The notes under the pieces are model-generated. The model saw only the letters and a list, made by a program, of their open reading frames with translations. It had not been told where the DNA came from and searched no databases. Shown in pieces: positions 35,237 through 44,247 of a DNA stretch of 64,000 bases; the first letter of the stretch is position 1, and the number at the start of each line of letters is the position of its first letter. The stretch covers positions 248,001 through 312,000 of the forward strand of contig NZ_JALIRP010000004.1 in assembly GCF_022898935.1 (NCBI RefSeq). The letters run 5' to 3'. This stretch comes from Paenibacillus mangrovi (GTDB lineage Bacteria > Bacillota > Bacilli > Paenibacillales > Paenibacillaceae). Both the position numbers and the translations under genes were made by a program.

Positions 35237-35662
35237 TCAATAATATACATTCGGACAATCCGAATACTGGGGACTAAAGAAACAGTGAGCCTTATAGCGT
35301 CCGGTATTATCCTGGCTGTACCAGGTGGCCGGACATTCGCCAACGGGACGGAAATACCACAGTGAATTCGTCGCTGGCCAATACCTCTCTCCATTAATGC
35401 TGCGCTCAGCGAGCCGGATATCCGAATCCCTGGCCTTTTGATAAAAGTAACTCTTCTGCACGGCTTCAAAACCGCCTGGACTTTGGTAAACCATATCTTC
35501 GATGGTGCGAATATCTTTGAAATCCATACAGTTACCCAGGACACGGTTCACGCCGACGTTCCCGACCATCAGCATACCTTGATCTCCTTCACCTTCGGCT
35601 TCAGCCCTCATCAAACGAGCGAGCAGCTTGGTTTGCTCTGAATTCGTTTTGATTACACCCAA
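35237..35662 (-). CDS. cwlJ: Spore cortex-lytic hydrolase CwlJ
   Basis: A 141-residue SleB-fold cell-wall hydrolase that degrades spore cortex during germination. It has the conserved RLMRAEAEGEGDQGMLMVGNVGVNRV block with the catalytic Glu region, then FEAVQKSYFYQKA and ATNSLWYFRP. It has no signal peptide, as usual for CwlJ, which is placed in the coat from the mother cell. The start is TTG at 35662 after GGGGAGGTAGGATC. It is followed by gerQ, whose product it needs for localisation; the two are probably expressed together late in sporulation. Confidence 0.93.
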   Translation of the reverse strand: MGVIKTNSEQTKLLARLMRAEAEGEGDQGMLMVGNVGVNRVLGNCMDFKDIRTIEDMVYQSPGGFEAVQKSYFYQKARDSDIRLAERSINGERYWPATNSLWYFRPVGECPATWYSQDNTGRYKAHCFFSPQYSDCPNVYY

Positions 35663-35894
35663 GATCCTACCTCCCCGCAGGATTAATATTCTTTATAAGT
35701 GTATGTGCATTCGCCCAGTTGAGTGACAACAAATCTTGACTGCTTGTACATGATTGCGACAGCATTTAATCTCATTTGACAATTTAATAAAAAGCGTTTG
35801 AAAGCTTTACACCCCTCTGACTCCACCTTAACACTGCAACCTTATACTTGTAACGAATGGAAAATTCATCCTTAAAGCGAGGTCATTTAGCCCT

Positions 35895-36845
35895 ATGGAG
35901 AAAGATATCAGTATTGCTACACCGCTCCCGCGGGAAGCTTCCCGAAGTACAAGCGCTGCTTCGCTCCGGACCAGCCGCTGGAAGGAGAGATCGTTAGCTT
36001 ATTTCTTTTTGGCCCCATCGCTGATCCTGTTCGGCATTTTCCTGTTTTATCCGCTACTCAAATCGATCTACCTGAGTTTATATCTAACCGATCCGCAAGG
36101 CAGAGTGGCTTCTTTCGTAGGTTTAGACAACTTTAAAAATGTGCTGACTTCCGAAATCTTTTACAACAGTCTATTGATCACTGTAAAGTTCATTCTTCTT
36201 ACGGTACCGACCGGAGTTGCTGTAGCTCTCTTGCTGGCCGCCATTTCGATTCCAAAGCTTAAGCTGACCAAGCTCTTTCAATTCTTCTTCTCGCTTCCGA
36301 TGGCTATATCGGTAGGTACCGGTTCGGTCATCTGGATGGTGCTGTATCATCCGACGTTAAGTATCCTGAACTATGGACTTAGCCTGCTCGGGATTTCCCC
36401 TATTGCCTGGCTGACAGACCCGAAATGGGCTCTCCCGTCCATTGCCTTGATGACCGTATGGCTTAATCTCGGTTTTAACTACATCGTCATGCTAAGTGGT
36501 ATGCAAAGTGTGCCGGAAGATCTGTATGAGAGCGCCAGAATGGACGGTTCGGGTCCTTTCCGTACTTTCTTCCGCATCACCATCCCTTTAATTTCCCCGT
36601 CATTATTTTTTATTAGTGTCGTTTCGATGATCAGTGCCTTTCAGTCCTTCGCCCAAATTAATATTCTGACCAAAGGCGGTCCGATGAACAGCACGGATGT
36701 TCTCGTGTATAACATCTATCAGGATGCGTTTATTAATTACCGGTTTGGGATCGGCAGCGCGCAGGCATTGATCCTGTTCGTCCTGATCACGCTGCTGACG
36801 ATTGTCCAATTCAAATTCGGTGAAAGGAAGGTGCATTACCAGTGA
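35895..36845 (+). CDS. Glycerol-3-phosphate-type ABC permease, UgpA/MalF family
   Basis: A 316-residue permease with six membrane helices (first about residue 30) and the coupling loop PEDLYESARMDGSGPFRTFFRITIPL. The long N-terminus before the first helix is Ser/Arg-rich. The gene order is permease, permease, binding protein, with no ATPase, so a shared MsmX/UgpC-type ATPase elsewhere must serve it. The stop overlaps the next gene (GTGA). Weak TTTACA/TTAACA repeats at 35806-35833 recall a PhoP box but do not fit its spacing fully. Confidence 0.92.
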   Translation: MEKDISIATPLPREASRSTSAASLRTSRWKERSLAYFFLAPSLILFGIFLFYPLLKSIYLSLYLTDPQGRVASFVGLDNFKNVLTSEIFYNSLLITVKFILLTVPTGVAVALLLAAISIPKLKLTKLFQFFFSLPMAISVGTGSVIWMVLYHPTLSILNYGLSLLGISPIAWLTDPKWALPSIALMTVWLNLGFNYIVMLSGMQSVPEDLYESARMDGSGPFRTFFRITIPLISPSLFFISVVSMISAFQSFAQINILTKGGPMNSTDVLVYNIYQDAFINYRFGIGSAQALILFVLITLLTIVQFKFGERKVHYQ

Positions 36846-37666
36846 GCATACGTCCCATTAATCAAACGATACTTTATATCCTACTGAGTATTGCCTCCCT
36901 GTTCATCTTGTTTCCGCTTCTCTTCACCTTGTCATCTGCATTTATGAGCAGCGCCGAATCAGCTACATACCCTCCTCGGCTGATCCCATCCGGACTGCAC
37001 TGGGACAATTTTCTTCAGGTCGTTGAGACGGTTCCGGTGATCCGGTTTATAACGAACAGCTTTGTCGTTTCCACCGCCATCATGCTTGGACAATTAATAA
37101 CGGCAAGTATGGCTGCTTATGCCTTTGCCTTTCTGTGCTTTCCGGGCAAAGCGGTCATCTTCTCGCTGTTTCTATCCACGATGATGATCCCATGGGAAGT
37201 CACGATGATTCCCAACTATTTGACCGTGAGGAGCTGGCATTGGATTGATTCGTATCAAGGATTGATTGTCCCTTTCCTGGCTTCTGCTTTCGGCACGTTT
37301 CTACTGAGGCAATATTTTCTTCAGCTTCCAAAAGAACTGTTCGAAGCTGCGAAAGTTGATGGCTGCGGGCACCTCCGCATTTTCGTTCAATTGGTACTTC
37401 CGCTGTCCGCACCGTCACTGGCTACGCTCGCCGTGTACTCTTTTCTCACCAACTGGAGCAATTATTTGTGGCCGCTGCTAATCACGAATAAAGAGAGCAT
37501 GCGGACGGTGCAGATTGGTATCAGCATGCTCCAGTTTGAGGAAGTGACTGCCTGGAATGTGGTCATGGCCGGTATTGTTATGATGCTGCTGCCTTCGCTG
37601 ATATTGCTAATTGTTGGCCTGAAGCCTTTAGTACGCGGGATTACGGCTGGAGCTCTTAAAGGTTAA
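36842..37666 (+). CDS. Glycerol-3-phosphate-type ABC permease, UgpE/MalG family
   Basis: A 274-residue permease with six membrane segments and the EAA coupling loop LPKELFEAAKVDGCGHLRIFVQLVLPLSAP. The start is GTG at 36842, overlapping the upstream stop by four bases. The sequence is of the carbohydrate-uptake CUT1 type and pairs with the preceding UgpA-like protein. Confidence 0.92.
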   Translation: MSIRPINQTILYILLSIASLFILFPLLFTLSSAFMSSAESATYPPRLIPSGLHWDNFLQVVETVPVIRFITNSFVVSTAIMLGQLITASMAAYAFAFLCFPGKAVIFSLFLSTMMIPWEVTMIPNYLTVRSWHWIDSYQGLIVPFLASAFGTFLLRQYFLQLPKELFEAAKVDGCGHLRIFVQLVLPLSAPSLATLAVYSFLTNWSNYLWPLLITNKESMRTVQIGISMLQFEEVTAWNVVMAGIVMMLLPSLILLIVGLKPLVRGITAGALKG

Positions 37667-37784
37667 TTCTATTAATTATTAACGTTATGTACCTTACGGT
37701 GTGCTCATTATAGGCGCCGCTTGCCGCGGGAAGCCTGTAATTTCACAATAAAACCACTATTTCAAAGGGAGAGAAGAGAAAAAA

Positions 37785-39170
37785 ATGAAACCGTTTGGAA
37801 AGAAATCATTGGCCATGCTCCTGCTGTCCTGCATGATGCTGGTTGCATCGGGCTGCGGCTCGAATGGAGCAGCTACCAAAGAGGAACCTGCTGCTGCAGC
37901 TCCTGAAGCTCCTAAAACTCCTGCTAAACAAGAAGAACCTGTCAAAGTGGTATGGTGGCATTCCATGAGCGGTGATGTTGGTAAAGCAGCACAGCAGCTG
38001 GTGGATGAATTCAATGCCGAGCATAAGGATATCGTCGTTAAGGCTGAGTATCAGGGGAAATACGACGAAAGCCTGAATAAGCTCAAAGCTTCTCTGGGCT
38101 CCGACAGCGGTCCTACCATGATCCAGGTATACGAAATCGGCAGCCGTTTCATGATTGACAGCAAAGCGATAACTCCGGTACAGCAATTTATCGATGCCGA
38201 AAAATATGACACTTCCAGCCTTGAGCCTAACATTTTGAATTATTATACATTTGATAACAAGCTCTACTCCATGCCCTTTAACACCTCAAACCCGATTCTT
38301 TACTATAATAAAGACGCCTTTAAGGCAGCGGGCCTTGATCCTGAAAAACCGCCTGCGACCTATGAGGAAGTGGCTGAAGCCGCCAAGAAATTGACCAAGC
38401 CCGGCCAAGCCGGCGGTTCCTTTGCCATTTATGGATGGTTCATGGAGCAACTGTTCGCCAACCAAGGAGCCGAACTCGTAGATAACGGCAATGGACGCAC
38501 ACAACCGGCCAACACTTCCCTTCTGAACAGTGATGCCGGCGTGAAGACGCTCGACTGGTGGAAGAAGATGATTGACGACAAAACCATGCTTAATTTGGGC
38601 CGCAAAACGGATGATACCTCCAAGGCATTCGCAGCCGGTCAAATCGCCATGACACTGGATTCCACGGCTTCCTTACGAAGCATTGTTAAATCTGCCGAAG
38701 GCAAATTCGAAGTTGGTACGGGATTCCTGCCAAAAGCGGATGCTGGCGTCAAAGGCGGTGTGATCGTCGGCGGAGCCAGCAACTGGATTCTGAATAACCG
38801 GCCAGAAGCCGAACAAAAAGCCGCTTGGGAATTTATCAAGTTCTTGGCCGAGCCAAAATCCCAGGCCGAGTGGCATATTAATACCGGTTATTTCCCGATT
38901 ACACAAAAAGCCTATGACGAGCAAACCGTCAAAGAGAACATGACCAAGTATCCTCAGTTTCAGACAGCAGTAGATCAGCTTCACCAAACTACACCAAGCC
39001 TTGCAACACAAGGTGCCGTGATGGGCGTCTTCCCAGAAGCCAGACAACTGACAGAAACAGCGATTGAAGAAGTATTAAACAACAAAAAATCATCTACACA
39101 AGCTTTAGAAGATGCAGCTAAAGCCATAACAAGCAAAATCCAAGAGTATAACAAAACCGTTAGCAAGTAA
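37785..39170 (+). CDS. UgpB-like extracellular solute-binding lipoprotein
   Basis: A 461-residue binding lipoprotein with the lipobox VASGC (Cys about residue 22) and an Ala/Pro/Glu linker. The mature part follows E. coli UgpB closely from memory: WWHSMSGDVGKAAQQLVDEFN, QVYEIGSRFMIDSKAITPV, SMPFNTSNPILYYNKDAFKAAGLDPEKPP, and AEWHINTGYFPIT. It is therefore likely to bind glycerol 3-phosphate or glycerophosphodiesters. The ribosome site is AAAGGGAGAGAAG. The stop codon lies directly inside the first unit of a 10-bp tandem repeat. Confidence 0.9.
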   Translation: MKPFGKKSLAMLLLSCMMLVASGCGSNGAATKEEPAAAAPEAPKTPAKQEEPVKVVWWHSMSGDVGKAAQQLVDEFNAEHKDIVVKAEYQGKYDESLNKLKASLGSDSGPTMIQVYEIGSRFMIDSKAITPVQQFIDAEKYDTSSLEPNILNYYTFDNKLYSMPFNTSNPILYYNKDAFKAAGLDPEKPPATYEEVAEAAKKLTKPGQAGGSFAIYGWFMEQLFANQGAELVDNGNGRTQPANTSLLNSDAGVKTLDWWKKMIDDKTMLNLGRKTDDTSKAFAAGQIAMTLDSTASLRSIVKSAEGKFEVGTGFLPKADAGVKGGVIVGGASNWILNNRPEAEQKAAWEFIKFLAEPKSQAEWHINTGYFPITQKAYDEQTVKENMTKYPQFQTAVDQLHQTTPSLATQGAVMGVFPEARQLTETAIEEVLNNKKSSTQALEDAAKAITSKIQEYNKTVSK

Positions 39171-39305
39171 GCAGCACTTAGCAGCACTTAGCACTTAGCA
39201 GCACTTAGCAGCACTTAGCAGCACTTAGCAGTACTTAGCAGTACTTAGCAGCACTTAGCAGCACTTAGCAGCACTTAAGCAGCACTTAATCAGCACTTAA
39301 GCGGC
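39168..39305 (+). repeat. Tandem 10-bp repeat after ugpB-like gene
   Basis: About 13 units of AGCAGCACTT (or TTAGCAGCAC), some with a T or A substitution (AGCAGTACTT), one short by one half unit and the last few loosened by insertions (AAGCAGCACTT, AATCAGCACTT). The array starts at the stop codon of the binding-protein gene and ends at the terminator. No unit is an inverted repeat. It looks like slippage-generated sequence. Confidence 0.9.
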
Positions 39306-39306
39306 G

Positions 39307-39347
39307 TTAAGCCCCCCTTCTGCGTTTATCGAGGAAGGGGGGCTTAA
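39307..39347 (+). terminator. Terminator of ugp-type operon
   Basis: A perfect 14-bp stem TTAAGCCCCCCTTC with GAAGGGGGGCTTAA, placed directly after the tandem repeat. Confidence 0.85.
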
Positions 39348-39385
39348 TTTGCAATATTTTTGTTTACATAATATTTATTACGTTA

Positions 39386-40492
39386 CTACTCTTTCGAGAC
39401 TGTGCTGCTATTCGTCAATTCTTCAACTTGCCGGACGATTTGAGAGGCAAAAGCTTTTAATGCATGGATATCTATAGCAGCATCATACGCTTCCCATGCC
39501 TCGTCCCGGATCCGCTTCACATCTGACAAAATAGCGATTGAGCTTTTCATGGAAGATGCATATCTTCCGCGAATTTCCGAGATTTCTTCAGCATATGCCT
39601 CATCTGTGCCTTCATGGATCGCCAGCTCGTATACGTCGAGGATGCTGTCACCTTCACGGCTCGGAAAATGCTCATGCGGTGCTGTACTGTCGAAAATAGC
39701 CAGACTCAGCTCCGGAAAAATGAGCATATCGAGGCTGTTTGGATCAAAGCCGCAGTGATAAATCTCGGTATCGATGCCTCTTGCTTCCGCTTCCTTCGCA
39801 AGCTTTTTGAACATAGTGGATTTGCCGGAGCCGGGACGCCCCTTCACAAAAATACGGGTACGCAGTGATTCCGTTAAGTTAGGCACATAATCTACAGCGC
39901 CCTGACAGGTTGCTGCACCCAGAAAACGACGTGTGATCTTCGCTTTTTTAGTGGAAATCGGAATCAGATACTCATCCGCAAACTCGGAAGTAATCTGGTT
40001 AGCTTCCTCCCGGTCTAAATTATCGATATAGAACTTTTCCCACTCATCATGAATACGGAGTGTTCTTAAGAAAGAGTCATAAGCATTTTTGTAAAGTGAA
40101 GCCATCTCCTGCTCCTCAGCTTCTGTTCCCTCCTCCGCTTCTTCCAGAAGCTCATCTCGGAGAGCTTGGCTAATATCCAGAATTCGGAGTTCCGTTCCTT
40201 CCAGTATAGGATCCGCACTCCATGCATTTCCGTCGATAATAGCAATACGTGCTTCTTCAAGAATGATCCCTTCAAGCCGATTATGATCCAGCGCTTCATG
40301 TATATAATGCTTGGTCCAATTCGTATCCTCCCATGCTTCTGCCAATTCACTCAGCAGCTGAGAAGTTCCAGATCCGCTCCGGCCATTGATCACAAACACG
40401 GTATCGAGTCCACTTAACACAGAGTCATACAAAGTATACAAACCCGCAGCTGTATTTCCGCGTGCAAAATAATGCTTGATCTGACCTGCCAT
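39386..40492 (-). CDS. Double P-loop ATPase, PRK06851-like
   Basis: A 368-residue soluble protein with two P-loop domains. The first (about residues 30-45) is INGRSGSGTSQ, with Thr for the usual Lys region. The second (about 218-228) is VKGRPGSGKST, a standard Walker A. Both halves carry a YHCGFDPNSLDM/YIHEALDHNRLEG-type block, so the protein arose by duplication. I recall such Firmicutes proteins as the PRK06851 group of unknown function. The first P-loop may have lost catalysis. The ribosome site is weak (GGAGCGTGAACTTGA). Confidence 0.8.
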   Translation of the reverse strand: MAGQIKHYFARGNTAAGLYTLYDSVLSGLDTVFVINGRSGSGTSQLLSELAEAWEDTNWTKHYIHEALDHNRLEGIILEEARIAIIDGNAWSADPILEGTELRILDISQALRDELLEEAEEGTEAEEQEMASLYKNAYDSFLRTLRIHDEWEKFYIDNLDREEANQITSEFADEYLIPISTKKAKITRRFLGAATCQGAVDYVPNLTESLRTRIFVKGRPGSGKSTMFKKLAKEAEARGIDTEIYHCGFDPNSLDMLIFPELSLAIFDSTAPHEHFPSREGDSILDVYELAIHEGTDEAYAEEISEIRGRYASSMKSSIAILSDVKRIRDEAWEAYDAAIDIHALKAFASQIVRQVEELTNSSTVSKE

Positions 40493-40600
40493 TCAAGTTC
40501 ACGCTCCTTCATTTTCCTCAAATGCCAACACCTTATGTTATGCGCTCTGGCTTTTCTATGTGAATGCCTAGATGGAATCTGACTCGGGACACAAAAAGAG

Positions 40601-40636
40601 AGCCCCTATCCATCTCCGGTATGAGCTGATAGGGGC
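40601..40636 (-). terminator. Terminator of tandem barrel protein gene
   Basis: GCCCCTATC pairs with GATAGGGGC; the minus-strand tail reads CTCTCTTTTTG. Confidence 0.8.
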
Positions 40637-40656
40637 CTGAAATATGATTCATTAAC

Positions 40657-42465
40657 TTATGGTTTGGCGTTTTTCCAATAAGAATAGGCATGCACAACAT
40701 TGCCCGTATACGAAGGAGAACTCTTCAACAGATCTGGGAGCTTCGCCAGCTCTCCCTCCATGTACTGCGCTCCTTCTTCGTAGAAGGTAATATGATTCCC
40801 TTCACGACTTTCCTTCATTTCTACCGAGAGCAAGATCGGTTTGCCCAACTCATTCGCAAAGGCGATTTCTTCCTTCGACACGTTGACGATACCGTTTGAA
40901 CCGCCTGCTTTATCCCGGAATGCCATTAACGACACATGATCCATACGATTAATCATCCATTTGCTTAGCGAAATATCCTCGCCGGGAGCCTTGTACTTAT
41001 CGAGCCATACGGCCAAATCCATGCTGGCCTGCAGGTTGGAATCCTTTTTCAGCTCGGTGACAAAAGCGTCAAGGTTCGATGTCCACTGCGCAATGACCCC
41101 CTGTGGATCACTCCTCCATTCCGGCAGCACATAAGGCTCGATATCCAAATGTATGCCGTGAAAACGCTCATCTCCTTGGACTGCCCGGTTATAATCTTTT
41201 ACATACTTGACCAGCTTCATCATTTTCGGCCGGTTTTCCTGTAAAGCCCAAATCGGATGTCCTCCCATGGCATGCACTTCAATCCCGGCCGCAGAGGCTT
41301 GTTTCACAAAGGAACTGTAAGCGCTGAACGGCTGCTGGAGATCCAGGCGGACGTACAGCCAATTGAGATTCTTTTCTTTGGCAAAATCGAGTATTTCCTG
41401 ACCATTCTGCAGCACTTCATTAGCATCCCAAATGTACGTACCTCTCACGATTTGATCCCGGTTGACAGGATCCGCATCCGGTACCCTGTCGCCGGCTCCC
41501 GGATCTGGATCAGGTGTAGGATCTGGGTTAATCGGAGGATTCGGATCCGTTCCGGGCTGTTCCCCTCCGGGATCTGTACCTCCTCCTCCACCGCCGCCAG
41601 GCATGTTCTCCCAGTTCCGGAAATCATGAATAGCGATCCCGGCAAAGGAAGCATGCGAACTCAGTTCGCCTGACAATTGCCTGAGAGATTGGTTCATCTG
41701 ATCTTTCCCGCGCCCATAGAAGCTCGTATGTGCTTCCCCAGGCATTTCCTTGGTATTGACGGCAACCAGCACTTGTTTGCCCAATCGGTCGGCAAGAGCA
41801 AGCTCATCCTTCGACAGATAAACGATGCCATGCTCAGTATCCACTTCATTGCGGTATGCGAGCACCGTCACATGATCAAAAGAATTCATCAACCATTCGT
41901 TCAAGCTGCCTCCCTCTGAAGTTTTGGTATCATCGAACCAAAAAGGGATATCGATTCCGAGCTCTAGCGAACTGCCGGAGGTCTTGGCAAGAAATGCCTT
42001 CAGGTTGCTTTCCCAGGAACTGATTACTGCTTGCTTATTCGTGTTCCACTGAGGAAGGACGTAAGGCTCTATGTCGAGATGGATGCCATCAAACTGGTTC
42101 TCTGGCGACACGCTCGCATTGTAATTCATGGTCCAATCCGCTAGACCGAGCATTCGGTCCTGATGCTCCTGAAGTGCCCATCCGGGATCACCGCCTAAGG
42201 CATGGACAGCAATTGCCTCCTTATGTGCATTCTGAATAAACGTTTCATAGGTTGCTTTAGGTAAATCCCGATTGATTTGTAAGTAGATCAGATTAATGCC
42301 TTCCTGCCGAGCAAAATCAAGCAGATGTCCTCCACCATCCTCGATCAGTTCGGTTTGCCATACCCACGTCGCCTTTACTCCCTGGGCCGGAGACTGAAAG
42401 CCCACCAAAAGCGAAGCGGCCAGAATCAGCAAGCCTGCAAGCCATCGAGAATTTTTAACAATCAT
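40657..42465 (-). CDS. Secreted protein of two tandem TIM-barrel-like modules
   Basis: A 602-residue protein with an N-terminal signal segment (about 1-28). Two homologous modules of about 265 residues (about 30-295 and 345-600) are joined by a GGGGGGG/DPNPPINPDPTPDPDPG linker. Each module has WVWQTE or YIWDAN at its start, VHALGGDPGWALQE or VHAMGGHPIWALQE, GIHLDIEPYVLPQW or GIHLDIEPYVLPEW, and a C-terminal AYRNE or AFRDK block. The DIEPY motif could hold an acidic catalytic residue of a glycosidase-like barrel, but I cannot name the family. The ribosome site is TGGAGGGAAATT. Confidence 0.85.
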   Translation of the reverse strand: MIVKNSRWLAGLLILAASLLVGFQSPAQGVKATWVWQTELIEDGGGHLLDFARQEGINLIYLQINRDLPKATYETFIQNAHKEAIAVHALGGDPGWALQEHQDRMLGLADWTMNYNASVSPENQFDGIHLDIEPYVLPQWNTNKQAVISSWESNLKAFLAKTSGSSLELGIDIPFWFDDTKTSEGGSLNEWLMNSFDHVTVLAYRNEVDTEHGIVYLSKDELALADRLGKQVLVAVNTKEMPGEAHTSFYGRGKDQMNQSLRQLSGELSSHASFAGIAIHDFRNWENMPGGGGGGGTDPGGEQPGTDPNPPINPDPTPDPDPGAGDRVPDADPVNRDQIVRGTYIWDANEVLQNGQEILDFAKEKNLNWLYVRLDLQQPFSAYSSFVKQASAAGIEVHAMGGHPIWALQENRPKMMKLVKYVKDYNRAVQGDERFHGIHLDIEPYVLPEWRSDPQGVIAQWTSNLDAFVTELKKDSNLQASMDLAVWLDKYKAPGEDISLSKWMINRMDHVSLMAFRDKAGGSNGIVNVSKEEIAFANELGKPILLSVEMKESREGNHITFYEEGAQYMEGELAKLPDLLKSSPSYTGNVVHAYSYWKNAKP

Positions 42466-42792
42466 AATTTCCCTCCATTCCTATGCGAGGGCTTAGGCAG
42501 CCCTCAAGTCTATAAAAAGAACCAAAGTTTGTGCCATCTTCATCTCTATTTTATTTGATGTATTGAGATGTCGTGCATTGTGGCTTTAGCTCAATTTATA
42601 TCGTAAACGGAGTTATTATAGCATTGATCCCACAAAAAAAGATGAGCCCATGTCCTTATAGGACGTGCTCATCTCCTTCTCCGAAACTTTTCTCTGCACA
42701 AAAGGAACTATTCCGGATATGGAAGTATTATCCTTTTGTCCTTCAATAGAGAAATTATGGAATACAATAGGGCCAACTACTCAGGAGTAAAG
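42466..42792. other. Intergenic region upstream of tandem barrel gene
   Basis: Holds the SDR-gene terminator at 42634-42673 and the promoter region of the tandem barrel gene. Otherwise I see nothing in it. Confidence 0.5.
42634..42673 (-). terminator. Terminator of SDR gene
   Basis: GATGAGCCCATGTCC pairs with GGACGTGCTCATC, with seven T on the minus strand. Confidence 0.85.
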
Positions 42793-43542
42793 TTACGGTT
42801 CGTAAATCATTTTACGGGTCATCCCGCCATCCACAACCAAATGCGTCCCGGTTACGAAGGTATTGTCCGGATCTGCCAAATATAGGCAGGCCCTAGCGAT
42901 ATCATCCGGTTTGCCTACTCGTCCCGCCGGGTGCTGTTCATGGTCAGCCTTCCCCAGGGTCTCGTAATGCTGGGTTTCAATCCAGCCCGGGCTAATACAG
43001 TTCACACGAATTCCGTCCACTCCAAGCGAGATAGCCATGGCATGAGTGAGCGCCACGATGGCCCCTTTGGAGGCGGCATAGGCCTCAGTATCCGGCTCGG
43101 ACATCAGGGCACGGGTAGACGCCATATTAATGACTGCCCCGGAACCTGCATGCTTTTTCATATAACGGGCCGCCTCCCGGGTTGCAAGAAAACAGCTTCT
43201 CACATTGGTATTTAAAATATCATCCCATTCGTCAACGGACAACTCATAAGGTGATTTCCAGCGGGAGATCCCAGCATTGTTAATCAGGACATCAATCTTT
43301 CCGTACTCGTCTTCTGCAGTCTTCATCAGATTCTTAATCTCATCCTCCTTGCGTACATCACAAGGAATGAAGACTGCTTGTCCCCCTTCATTTCGGATCG
43401 CAGCTGCCGCGGCAGCACCCTGTTCTTCATTCATATCGCCCATGACCAGTAGAGCACCTTGCTCCGCGAAGGCCTTGGCGACACCGTATCCGATCCCTTG
43501 TGCCGCTCCAGTTACAACGACCACGATATTCTCAAACGACAT
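42793..43542 (-). CDS. Short-chain dehydrogenase/reductase
   Basis: A 249-residue NAD(P)-dependent oxidoreductase. It has the Rossmann motif TGAAQGIGYG (about 11-20), NNAG (about 88), catalytic Ser in VINMASTRA, YAASK with Tyr and Lys, and the C-terminal FVTGTHLVVDGGMT. An acidic residue in GDMNEEQ after the second strand suggests NAD preference. The ATG at 43542 follows AAGGAGGAATGGAAC. The substrate is unknown. Confidence 0.93.
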   Translation of the reverse strand: MSFENIVVVVTGAAQGIGYGVAKAFAEQGALLVMGDMNEEQGAAAAAAIRNEGGQAVFIPCDVRKEDEIKNLMKTAEDEYGKIDVLINNAGISRWKSPYELSVDEWDDILNTNVRSCFLATREAARYMKKHAGSGAVINMASTRALMSEPDTEAYAASKGAIVALTHAMAISLGVDGIRVNCISPGWIETQHYETLGKADHEQHPAGRVGKPDDIARACLYLADPDNTFVTGTHLVVDGGMTRKMIYEP

Positions 43543-43673
43543 GTTCCATTCCTCCTTGTTCAATCTACTGCTTCTACTTTAAATTCACCGGGGGCTTGAA
43601 TCAAGAACACTTGATAACAACAGAAAGACCACACCCTAAAGGATGCAGCCACTAAGTCAAAAATAAGGTGACA

Positions 43674-44099
43674 TCAATAATCGCGATACCGTGCCCCCGG
43701 CTGAGCTTCATTCCCGAAACGCATATGACGTTCAAAGCCTTTAAACCGGGTTCCCTGAAATGTAAGCTTACCTAGATCTCCTTCGGCACATATACCGTAC
43801 TGCTGCCCGTCTACATGAAATTCCATGCGGTCGCCGCTCTCCACCTCAAAAGTAATGAAGTAGGTTGTATTGGTATGACTGGACATATAATCGTTAGGCT
43901 CATGATGATGATGCTGTTTAATTTCCGTTCGCTTACTGACAATCCTTGAATCAACAGTGAGAACAGGCTGATTATTATTCCGCCCCCACTGCATCAATCC
44001 TCTGCCGGCAGACAAGACGATGATCCCAATAACGACTACAAAAAAGATCGGCATAACTTTACCGAAGAAATCAAACATCCAAAATGAATCTCCTGGCAT
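43674..44099 (-). CDS. DUF2500 family membrane protein
   Basis: A 141-residue protein with one membrane helix (MPIFFVVVIGIIVLSAG, about 15-32) and a beta-rich soluble domain (TVDSRIVSKRTEIKQHHHH, TYFITFEVESGDRMEFHVDGQQYGICAEGDLGKLTFQGTRFKGFER). The Y-x-(I/L)-x-x-G-D-x-G-x-L-(T/S)-x-Q-G-T-R-(F/Y) block is typical of DUF2500. A run of four His near residue 62 is notable. The ribosome site is GAGGAGGGAGAAGC. Function unknown. Confidence 0.85.
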   Translation of the reverse strand: MPGDSFWMFDFFGKVMPIFFVVVIGIIVLSAGRGLMQWGRNNNQPVLTVDSRIVSKRTEIKQHHHHEPNDYMSSHTNTTYFITFEVESGDRMEFHVDGQQYGICAEGDLGKLTFQGTRFKGFERHMRFGNEAQPGARYRDY

Positions 44100-44189
44100 G
44101 CTTCTCCCTCCTCTTTTGACTATAGAGTGGATGATGCATCGTTCTTAAGCGGGCCTGTTCATAACATGTATATGCAGTATGTATGACAA

Positions 44190-44226
44190 AAAAACCTCCA
44201 CTTCGCTTTTCAGCTCGTGGAGGTTT
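44190..44226 (-). terminator. Terminator of Cys-rich small gene
   Basis: AAACCTCCAC pairs with GTGGAGGTTT, with seven T on the minus strand. Confidence 0.85.
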
Positions 44227-44247
44227 CAGGAGGAGCAGCTTTTTATC

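Noticed and set aside
35806..35853. PhoP box before the ugp-type operon
   Set aside because: TTTACA and TTAACA are 22 bases apart, but the intervening and following hexamers fit poorly; kept only as a weak remark.
39168..39305. CRISPR array
   Set aside because: Units are only 10 bp, directly adjoining, with no unique spacers and no cas genes.
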